Shown: positions 14,546 to 21,316 of the stretch, one piece after another
Layout: each line of letters begins with the position of its first letter
How positions within the stretch are numbered: the first letter of the stretch is position 1
Assembly: GCA_964405375.1 (NCBI GenBank)
Contig: CAYONQ010000046.1
Coordinates: forward strand, 1-21,316
Direction of reading: 5' to 3'
Length of the DNA: 21,316 nt
Source: CAYONQ01 sp964405375
GTDB lineage: Bacteria; Planctomycetota; Phycisphaerae; Sedimentisphaerales; Anaerobacaceae
The notes under the pieces: generated by a model
Told to the model about the DNA's origin: nothing
Database searches by the model: none
The model's input: the letters and a program-made list of their open reading frames with translations, nothing else
Program-made: the position numbers and the translations under genes

Positions 14546-15151
14546 TCAATCCGATATCGAGATAAATCCTGTAACCGGCTCTATTCCCACACTAATTACC
14601 TCGCCTGTCCCCCTCGTTTGCAGCGTGATAACACCGCTATTAAGTGGATTCGTCCCGCTGTAAGGACTGCCGAGATAATCAAACGTAATCGTGTTGCTGG
14701 AGCCGGGGTCAAAATCCGCACCGGCAATATCAACCTTGCTCAACCGCCCATCGGTGCTGAAGTTCACAACGTATGTAAATCCTTTCTTGACCGGGTGCTC
14801 AATTATTCCGTTTGGGTCCTCGATTTGATAACTCTCTGCTGATTCATCGAAAACCACCGCGTATATTTTTTGTCTGCTGATGGCCATACTCTTGGCGTAC
14901 TCGAGGTCCGCCGCAATCATATTCGCCGCGGACCGAAGCTGCATGCTATCAGCGGAGCTGAACATCGGCACAACGAGCATTGCCGCTATGGAGATTATCA
15001 CGACAACAAGCAGAATCTCTATTATCGTAAAACCGCTGCCTGCACACCGTAAACCGAATCTGTTCTCCACAGCACAACGGCTACGAAACCCTAACAATCT
15101 GCGTTGTAAATTCGCCATCCTCACCGCCTTTTTCTGCCTGTCTCGGCGCAT
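14546..15151 (-). CDS. gspH: Minor pseudopilin GspH
   Basis: This 201-residue protein has a type III (prepilin) signal: cleavage after Gly40 in GSGFTIIE, with Glu45 at mature position 5, then a hydrophobic helix to about residue 62. A GspH/FimT-like region follows (LRSAANMIAADLEYAKSMAIS, the helix after the core, and later beta strands). The 40-residue leader is long for a prepilin, and an internal ATG at residue 12 is a possible start. Both have plausible ribosome binding sites (GAGGG before the first, AAGG before the second). The gene comes after a gap of about 400 bp from gspK. Product is a minor pilin subunit of the pseudopilus tip. Confidence 0.9.
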   Translation of the reverse strand: MRRDRQKKAVRMANLQRRLLGFRSRCAVENRFGLRCAGSGFTIIEILLVVVIISIAAMLVVPMFSSADSMQLRSAANMIAADLEYAKSMAISRQKIYAVVFDESAESYQIEDPNGIIEHPVKKGFTYVVNFSTDGRLSKVDIAGADFDPGSSNTITFDYLGSPYSGTNPLNSGVITLQTRGTGEVISVGIEPVTGFISISD

Positions 15152-15549
15152 TATGAACCCTCACTTCCATCCTTTTTTCGACCTGTTTGGGACTGCTCTT
15201 TACTGACCGGTCAAGCGACGTAAACACGCCTTTGTGCTCTCAAACATTTAACAGCCGCCGACCCCGCCGCATTTGCCATCTGCCGGCCGCTAAACGCTAC
15301 ACAATAAGGCGATACAACTGTCATATTCCCACTGTCCCACGGTTAAGGTCAGTAAAACCGGCACAATCGTCAAAATATCGATTAGAAACCGTCAAGCTAT
15401 TCGATGTTATGGAGGGTTCAGGATATGTAATTGGTGTTGTTGATTTACTTCTGATTTTTCTTTTTATCGTGCATAAAGGCCGATAAACATCACTTCATTC
15501 AACCGTCCCATAACCCGTCTTTGTGGCTATGTGCGTTTGTGCCTGTTTC
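15152..15549. other. Gap of about 400 bp between gspK and gspH
   Basis: This is the largest gap within the cluster and no clear gene is seen. Two very short frames are worth recording: a + strand frame at 15409-15486 (25 residues) with a hydrophobic core DLLLIFLFIV, and a - strand frame at 15211-15324 (37 residues) with no family features. TGACCGGTCA at 15204-15213 is a perfect 10-bp palindrome. A promoter for gspH and the pil genes could lie here, but I cannot point to a convincing -35/-10 pair. Confidence 0.4.
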
Positions 15550-17326
15550 TCAATCTCTCCTGATACTTCTAAAGAACGCACCGGCCGCCTGCGTCCATTT
15601 CTCTTCGACGTCTTCGGCTGACCAGACCACAACCGCCGTTTTTGAAGGTGCGGCGGTTATAGCGACATTGCTGCCCTGCTCATCCAGCATCCAGTGCGCC
15701 ACCAGCCCGGCCCCGCTGGGCACAGGGTAAATCTCATTGGCGTCAAGCGCACGATTGTAAATACGCACATCATCGATAAGGCCGTTCCAATAACGATTTC
15801 GCTGCTGCGCATTTTCGCCGAGCATAACCTTATAATCGTTCGTATTTATGGTTCCGGAAGAAGCCGCCGAGGCATTCAAGGTGCCATCAACATACAAATA
15901 TATCGCGCTGCCATTATAAACGCCGGCTACATGATACCACTGGCCGTCATTAACGCTTATATCGCCTATAACATTGCCATAGCTATTGTGCGACAAGCCG
16001 GTACAGGCAAACTCAATATAATTGGTACTGGCGTACCTTTGAATTCGCCAGGCCCTGTCCCCCTTGGTAACAATGGCCTGAAAGGACATGGTAAACGCAT
16101 TGACTTTTATCCAGGCAGCAACGGTAATCCGGCTGGTAATATCGAAGTTAGACTCATTTCTTACCTCTACATAATCATCGGCGCCGTCAAACTCCAGCGC
16201 GCCGTTTATCTGACCGACCGAAGGCCGCCAGGTCGGGCCATTATACAGCGTACCGCTGTGGCCGTTGCCGGAGAAGTCTTTTACCACCTCCGCAACGCCA
16301 CCCTTAACAAACAGCCCGCCGACTATGCCGACATCAGCGGCACCGGCGCCGATTCGCATCCGGCCGTCAACGACTGCAAGCCCATCAACATTCAACTGCC
16401 CACCGTCTTCTATTACCACATCACCGGTTACCAGAAGTGCCGGCAGATTTTTCGCTGCCGTGATAACATTTCCACTGCCCCGGACCGTCAAATCACCGTC
16501 AACCACTAACATACCATTGATTGCAACGCCGCCGGTCAGTTCCAAATCGCCATTACAATAACACACCCGCACCGGCTCATACGGACCGAACGTCTGGCCG
16601 GAAAGAACGCCTGCTACATTCTGCACAGGATATTTAGAGGTAAAGTCCGCAACTGTAACATGCGGCCACGCCAGCGGTAAATCCCCAACCGCCTTCTGCC
16701 GGCCGGTTATGACTCCGCTTAAACCGTTGGCAAACACATCACCGTTAATCACACCCTCGTTTGTCAATGTCCCGTTACAATCCACATCCCCCTCGATCGT
16801 AACACCGTCCCAAATTGTCGTACTTGCTCCCGTCCATAATGCTATGGCAGGGTCGAGCCGAATTTCACCCCTCAAACTGCTTCGACCGACCTCCTCACCA
16901 CCTTTTTCTCTATACGCATCGCAGATTATCTGATAATTGCACCAGCCCAGCTTAACCACGTTGACATCGTAATAATCACTTCCCGCCGTCAGCTGCTGTC
17001 GCACACCACCTGTCCAATACTCAGAACTAACATCCTGCGGTTTGAGTATCAGCCCCTTTGCATGCTCTAATCCGGATTCAGCCAAATAATCCATCTGTGT
17101 TCTAAGTATCATATTCTCGCCGCAGGCCAGCTCAACATTGCTTCGCGACAAAAAGCCCAGCGACAGAACCGTTATTGCCATAACAACAAACAGCACAACC
17201 AGCAGCGCCGCCCCTCTTCGCCTTTCCTCATTGTCATTCTGAGCGCACAAAGCCTTTAGCCCTGAGCGAAGTCGAAGGGGAAGAATCTCAAAACTTTTCA
17301 CTTTTACCTTTTTACTTTTTACTTTT

Positions 17327-17340
<14 letters not shown>
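15550..17340 (-). CDS. GspK/PilX-like pilin-related protein with LamG domain
   Basis: At 596 residues it is much longer than usual GspK. The N-terminal leader ends RRRG (40-43), then a hydrophobic helix GAALLVVLFVVMAITVL starts at 43, and an ESGL element (88-91) is typical of PilX/GspK N-termini. Mature position 5 is not Glu, as in GspK. Residues 175-350 are short repeated beta elements (GDVDCNG, GDVFANG, GDLTVRG), polymer-forming or beta-helix-like. A LamG/concanavalin-type domain follows (354-540: SGNGHSGTLYNG, ALEFDGADDYVEV, WYHVAGVY, LIDDVRIYNRAL). A tail with W-S-A-E-D-V and AGAFFRSI closes it. It overlaps the end of gspJ by 14 bp. Leader residues 17-38 come from a dispersed repeat. It probably caps or decorates the pseudopilus. 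The start is GTG 17340 or the ATGs just after. Confidence 0.88.
17231..17288. repeat. Dispersed TGTCATTCTGAGCG-type repeat in the gspK leader
   Basis: The + strand reads TTGTCATTCTGAGCG at the left and CCTGAGCGAAGTCGAAGG with GAAGAATCT at the right. This is a sequence type familiar as a dispersed intergenic repeat in many bacterial genomes. Here it lies in frame inside the 5' end of gspK and supplies leader residues of about 17-38. Adjacent bases 17293-17329 are a simple (ACTTTT)n run that supplies the Lys/Val-rich residues before it. Confidence 0.65.
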
Positions 17341-17989
<649 letters not shown>

Positions 17990-17998
<9 letters not shown>

Positions 17999-18499
17999 TA
18001 TAAGCCGATTTATAACTGCAATCTCCCCACCGTCATAATACACCCGAACTGTTACGCGAATGAAGTTACACTGGCTTTCTTCAAGTGGGGGTTGTTGCGG
18101 TACAGTAACGTACACACAGCTTACATCTCTGCTGAACCTGGCGTAATTCGAATCGGTAAACACCGCCCCGCTTGCGTCTTTAACCTGGCCTGCCGGCTCG
18201 GCATAACCGTCGAAATCGTCAAGGTTGTCAAAATCTGCGAACGTTGACTCCCCTGCATCCGGCCCTCGATTATAATCGTAAGAGCTGCCATCAGGGTCAT
18301 GAAAAGGTTTGCTTACAATCTGCTCCATCAAATCGCCCGCTAACTTGGCAGCTAACGTCCTGCGCAGCCCTTCGGCCCGCACCCTCGCCCCGGAGGTAAA
18401 AGGCAAAAGCACACCGGCCGCAGCGATACCCAGCACAACCGTTGCCATCATCGCCTCAGCCAACGAAAAACCCTTTTTAGTTCGGAGTTCGTAGCTCAT
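17990..18499 (-). CDS. gspI: Minor pseudopilin GspI (PilV-like)
   Basis: This 169-residue protein has prepilin cleavage after Gly10 (KKGFSLAEAMMA) with Glu15 at mature position 5, and a hydrophobic helix to about residue 30, followed by a small GspI-like domain. The leader MSYELRTKK comes from a CTACGAACT-type simple repeat that straddles the start codon, and no clear ribosome binding site is seen upstream. It is separated from gspG by about 300 bp holding a terminator and a palindromic element, so it may use its own promoter or rely on read-through. Forms the pseudopilus tip with GspJ and GspK in T2SS. Confidence 0.92.
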
Positions 18500-18508
18500 A
18501 GTTCGTAG
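18485..18508. repeat. TTCGTAG simple repeat across the gspI start
   Basis: GAGTTCGTAGCTCATAGTTCGTAG covers the gspI initiation codon (18497-18499) and the bases on both sides. It is of the same type as the patch at the gspI-gspJ junction and encodes most of the GspI leader. Confidence 0.65.
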
Positions 18509-18550
18509 GAAATAATCAACAATCAGTTTGCTCTGCAGAAAAGTGACTAT

Positions 18551-18643
18551 GTCATTTCGACCGAAGGGCCGCTTTGCGGCCCGAAGCGGAGAAATCTATT
18601 AAAAACAGATTTCTCGACTCGCCTTCGGCTCGCTCGAAATGAC
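18551..18643. repeat. Palindromic element with two inner hairpins
   Basis: An outer perfect 10-bp inverted repeat (GTCATTTCGA at 18551-18560, TCGAAATGAC at 18634-18643) encloses two hairpins: GGGCCGC-TTT-GCGGCCC (18566-18582) and GAGAAATCT paired with AGATTTCTC (18589-18597 with 18607-18615). Sequence of this type (TGTCATTTCGA with GAGAAATCT) is known as a dispersed repeat in many environmental genomes. It sits between gspG and gspI and holds no gene. Confidence 0.85.
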
Positions 18644-18674
18644 GGGGTTGGCCAAGTTTTCTACAACGCACAAT

Positions 18675-18725
18675 CAATTAAAAACGGCTGACCGGCCGGA
18701 GGTTATTACCTCAGCACGGTCAGCC
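18675..18725 (-). terminator. Rho-independent terminator after gspG
   Basis: On the - strand, GGCTGACC pairs with GGTCAGCC (18718-18725 with 18686-18693), and an inner GAGGT-AATA-ACCTC stem lies within it. The stem is followed at once by GTTTTTAATT. It lies about 75 bp after the gspG stop. It should make gspG mRNA more abundant than that of the rest of the cluster, a sensible arrangement for the major pseudopilin. Confidence 0.9.
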
Positions 18726-18801
18726 CATTTATTTTTCCCCCGGCCTCGAAATTGCAACCGGTGGCTTGCCGTCTCACAATCACGGCACGATTTTCACTTA
18801 A

Positions 18802-19317
18802 TTAATACGAAGTATGCGCCTCACCAGTAACCGCATTGAGTCCATCATCATCCGCCTGGAACAGGCCACGGTTGACACCAGCAGTAGTAGTTAAGTGCCA
18901 GCCGTTATCACCACCGCCCACTGTTCCGTCCACTTCGACAACATCAGCATTAGCATCAACAAAAGGATTATCGGGAACAGCGCGCATATAAGGTCCAAAT
19001 CTGTGTTCGGCAAGAGTACCTACCTGACCTGCCTGGTTCGTCTTGTTTATCAACGCCGCTGTGAATCTCGCTGAGGTACTTGCCACCAAAGCAGGATCCA
19101 GTGGACCTGTGCCTTCCTCACCGGGCAACAGGTCGTTGTGTTGAATCTTAAACAGCTCGATTTGCGACCGCATTGCCTGAAGGTCGCTCATCAGAGCAGA
19201 TTCCTTCGCCTCCGTGCTTGCCCCGGTAAACTGCGGTATAACGATAGCCGCCAGGATACCCAGGATGACCACGACAATCAGAATCTCCACCAATGTAAAA
19301 CCACTTTTAGCTCTCAT
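18802..19317 (-). CDS. gspG: Major pseudopilin GspG
   Basis: This 171-residue protein has a short prepilin leader, MRAKSG, with cleavage after Gly6 before FTLVEILIVV, and Glu11 at mature position 5. The hydrophobic helix runs to about residue 29 with the IPQF motif typical of GspG and type IVa-like pilins. The C-terminal half has AVPDNPF (113-119), as in GspG, with two Gly-rich loops and Asp/Glu residues that may bind calcium. The ATG has AAGGGGT upstream at a good distance. It is the first gene of the cluster and is followed by a strong terminator. It polymerises as the shaft of the pseudopilus. Confidence 0.96.
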   Translation of the reverse strand: MRAKSGFTLVEILIVVVILGILAAIVIPQFTGASTEAKESALMSDLQAMRSQIELFKIQHNDLLPGEEGTGPLDPALVASTSARFTAALINKTNQAGQVGTLAEHRFGPYMRAVPDNPFVDANADVVEVDGTVGGGDNGWHLTTTAGVNRGLFQADDDGLNAVTGEAHTSY

Positions 19318-19634
19318 TTTTCTTACCCCTTAAACTTAATAAAAATTTGGTTAATTTACTTTACTTTACTTTGTGTAATTCACGTATCGACCTGATTGAC
19401 ATCCAACTTAACTACCCCAAAACTTTTATGTCAGCTGCGTCCTCCCACAATGAACAAACTCAAAAATACCGTTAAGATACTTCAAAATCCCGTTCGGACG
19501 CTTATCTTTAAGTCCGAAAATACATAAGACAGCCCTCGTTGACGCCCCGTATAAACGTCCAAGCAAAACATAAAAAATAAACCCCGCCCCGCCAAATCGT
19601 CATCTGTAGATTTCACCCTGAATATTCAATACGA

Positions 19635-19677
19635 TTCACGAACCACGACCCAAGAACCACAAATCACGAACCACGAT
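19635..19677. repeat. CACGAACCACGA simple repeat
   Basis: The stretch is built of ATTCACGA, ACCACGA, ACCACAAATCACGA and ACCACGATT units of about 7-8 bp. It ends immediately before the promoter-like block of the PilX-like gene. It is another member of the gene-boundary simple repeats of this window. Confidence 0.6.
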
Positions 19678-19679
19678 TC

Positions 19680-19708
19680 TTTGGTTTTCAGCGATTATTT
19701 TGTATATT
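19680..19708 (+). promoter_or_regulatory. Promoter-like conserved block, copy 1
   Basis: The 29 nt, running from TTTGG through TTCAGC and ATTATTTT to TATATT, lie 32 bp before the PilX-like start codon. The same block occurs at 21235-21264 with 26 identities and one 1-nt gap. The position and the TATATT end suggest a promoter with a -10-like element, but the -35 part does not match the standard TTGACA well. Confidence 0.55.
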
Positions 19709-19739
19709 CTAATTAGAGCTTCTTTGGGGGGGTGTTAAA

Positions 19740-21119
19740 ATGAACCGCTACAGAACACAAAAAGGCGTTGTCCTTGTAATCTGCATGATTTTCCTGTGCA
19801 TATTCTCCGCACTGGCCGTCTCGCTGGCCTCGATGTCCAACACCAATGTCCAGCTCGCAGAAAACCAACGCAAGGCCAACCGTGCAAGGGCCTGCGCCGA
19901 ATCAGGACTTGCGGTCATTCGCTTCTGGGTAAATCATGTTGCAATATCGGGGCTTACGCCGGCAGGCCAGATATTCGATGAAATTGAAAATTCCTTTGAA
20001 AGTGATTTGTTAGCTGAAGGTGCCACAAACATTACAGCAAACTACAGCTACGACGGCTCGGCCATAACCATTTCAGGGGTTACTTTGGATTCACAAGACA
20101 ACAGAAATTTTTCCGCCACCATCAGACCTCACCCAACCCTCCCCGAAACGCTGCAGGCGGATATTACCGGCACGTACGGCTCAATAACGAAAACAATAAG
20201 GGTAAACTACATATTCGAAACAAGAGCAAATTCGGTTTTCGACTACGGCGTGGCCACAAAAGGCCCCCTGTCACTGGCCGGTAACATAGAACTCGACGGT
20301 ATCAACGTCTCCGTCGAATCGGACGTCTATATCGAAAGCCAAAGCGATTTGCTGGCCCTTGAAATAATAGGCAACTCACAAATAGCCGGCGACGTCAGTA
20401 TCGCCAATTCTCTTGCCAGCGTATTTCTGCAGGGCGGCCAGGCCGGTATAGGCGGTGAAACAGGACAGGATGCTATCGACAATCATGTTGACTTCGGTGC
20501 CCCGCCGACCGAATTTCCCGAACCAAATCCTGACTTCTTCGAACCCTACATCCAGGGCATCATCGATATGAATAACACAGTTTTCGAAAATGTGCGGATA
20601 CCAGCCGGAACCAACCCCTCCTTCGCTGCCGGCGCAACACTCAAAGGTATTACATTTATCGAGACACCGAATATAGTCAACTTTGCCGGTCACGTTGATG
20701 TTATCGGAATCATCGTGGGAGACGGAGACTTCACCGACGATTCCGGTACCAGCAGCATCAGCTTCGGCGGCACCGTCAGCAGCTCTTCCGTCACCACCTT
20801 ACCTCCCGAAGAACCACAGTTTGACGGTATCAGGGAACTAACCGGCACGTTTCTTATGGCGCCCGGCTTTGATTTATCTTTCGGCGGTAACTTCGATGTC
20901 GTAAACGGTGCCATTGCAGCCAACGGTATTACATTCCACGGAAACGCCGGCGGCGAAATCCACGGCTCCATACTCAATTACGGCAATGTGCCTATGACCC
21001 TCAGCGGAAACAGCGACCTGCTCTTCAACCGCACCGAAGCAGGTCAGGTGCCTGCCGGTTTCGTGCCGGAGATAATATTGCAATACGACCCCCCTTCCTA
21101 CTCAGAAATCGTGCTTTAA
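19740..21119 (+). CDS. PilX-like pilin-related protein with beta-repeat domain
   Basis: This 459-residue protein starts with a prepilin-like leader MNRYRTQKG, then a hydrophobic helix (10-32), and the PilX N-terminal element with ACAESGLAV (51-59). The middle (about 160-450) is made of short beta repeats (GNIELDG, GNSQIAGDVSI, GTFLMAPG, GNFDVVNG, GEIHGSI) like polymer-forming or beta-helix proteins. It has the general design of the gspK-position protein but lacks the LamG domain. It is transcribed away from the cluster, with a strong GGGGGGGTG ribosome binding site before the ATG. It may be an alternative minor pilin or an extracellular adhesin handled by the same machine. Function is inferred from architecture only. 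Confidence 0.85.
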   Translation: MNRYRTQKGVVLVICMIFLCIFSALAVSLASMSNTNVQLAENQRKANRARACAESGLAVIRFWVNHVAISGLTPAGQIFDEIENSFESDLLAEGATNITANYSYDGSAITISGVTLDSQDNRNFSATIRPHPTLPETLQADITGTYGSITKTIRVNYIFETRANSVFDYGVATKGPLSLAGNIELDGINVSVESDVYIESQSDLLALEIIGNSQIAGDVSIANSLASVFLQGGQAGIGGETGQDAIDNHVDFGAPPTEFPEPNPDFFEPYIQGIIDMNNTVFENVRIPAGTNPSFAAGATLKGITFIETPNIVNFAGHVDVIGIIVGDGDFTDDSGTSSISFGGTVSSSSVTTLPPEEPQFDGIRELTGTFLMAPGFDLSFGGNFDVVNGAIAANGITFHGNAGGEIHGSILNYGNVPMTLSGNSDLLFNRTEAGQVPAGFVPEIILQYDPPSYSEIVL

Positions 21120-21129
21120 CACCTGCTCG

Positions 21130-21162
21130 TTATGTAAGCCGCCATACAGGCCGAACATAAGA
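21130..21162. repeat. Weak hairpin after the PilX-like gene
   Basis: TTATGT and ACATAA pair around an inner GCC/GGC stem about 10 nt after the stop codon. There is no U tract, so it is at best a weak transcription boundary. Confidence 0.3.
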
Positions 21163-21234
21163 ACAACTCATATCCATCCTGACCCTGACCGTCCGACACT
21201 TGTAAGAATTCATTTCTGCAATACGCAACATTAT

Positions 21235-21264
21235 TTTGGGTCTTCAGCAATTATTTTATATATT
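21235..21264 (+). promoter_or_regulatory. Promoter-like conserved block, copy 2
   Basis: It repeats the block in front of the PilX-like gene, with TTTGGG, TTCAGC, ATTATTTT and TATATT in the same order and spacing. By analogy it should serve a rightward gene starting close to or beyond the window edge. A GTG at 21309 could be its start but shows no good ribosome binding site. Confidence 0.5.
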
Positions 21265-21316
21265 TGTAACCGTTCACAATAATTCGGGATAACAGGTATT
21301 ATTCCAGTGAGCAAGC

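Larger units (their letters stand above)
19318..19739. promoter_or_regulatory. Divergent intergenic region, gspG / PilX-like gene
   Basis: About 420 bp separate the two divergent genes and must hold promoters in both directions. Visible features are a (TTTAC)n run at 19355-19372 near gspG, a 7-bp hairpin TTCGGAC/GTCCGAA (19493-19499 with 19512-19518), a CACGAACCACGA-type simple repeat at 19635-19677, and the promoter-like block at 19680-19708. I could not identify a clear promoter for gspG itself. Confidence 0.6.

Noticed and set aside
15694..16509. A 271-residue + strand gene
   Set aside because: It is fully opposite the coding sequence of the LamG/GspK-like gene and has no family features; the open frame is a consequence of that gene's codon use.
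21309..21316. Start of a further rightward gene at a GTG
   Set aside because: Only eight bases are visible and there is no convincing ribosome binding site, so it is not called.

Overview
The window has two parts that differ in composition. Positions 1 to about 2600 form an AT-rich, rightward, accessory-looking stretch: degenerate 21-bp repeats, three very small membrane-protein genes each preceded by a copy of a ~25-bp direct repeat, a DUF2971 gene, a 21-bp tandem array (2122-2290) and a compact nested palindromic element (2337-2508). Positions 2606-19317 hold a leftward cluster of 16 genes for a type II secretion / type IV pilus-like machine, followed on the + strand by a lone PilX-like gene (19740-21119).

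Read in its direction of transcription (19317 down to 2606), the cluster is: major pseudopilin GspG, minor pseudopilins GspI and GspJ, a GspK/PilX-like protein carrying a LamG domain, GspH, then PilM, PilN, PilO and a GspC/PilP-like inner-membrane protein, secretin GspD, a membrane histidine kinase, a stand-alone receiver protein, a GAF+HD-GYP protein, a STAS protein, assembly ATPase GspE and platform protein GspF. The pseudopilin set is T2SS-like, while the inner-membrane assembly set (PilM/N/O) is T4P-like. No prepilin peptidase is present. Four signalling genes sit between secretin and ATPase, including a complete HD-GYP motif set (c-di-GMP phosphodiesterase type). The ATPase begins with an MshEN-like domain, so cyclic-dinucleotide control of assembly is a reasonable inference.

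The combination of PilMNO with GspGHIJK, LamG-bearing pilin-like proteins and many short dispersed repeats at gene boundaries suggests a Planctomycetota bacterium, perhaps of the Phycisphaerae. This is inference from gene content and is not proven here.

The most notable signals are: (i) a 32-bp dispersed repeat found in the same reading frame inside both the histidine kinase and GspF (29/32 identical); (ii) pseudopilin leader peptides of GspI, GspJ and GspK encoded by simple or dispersed repeats; (iii) two unrelated elements with the same cloverleaf-like design (outer inverted repeat around two hairpins); (iv) an Asn replacing the Walker A Ser/Thr of GspE; (v) the cassette-like small-gene array; (vi) a strong intrinsic terminator just after gspG; and (vii) a conserved promoter-like block before the PilX-like gene that recurs at the right edge.
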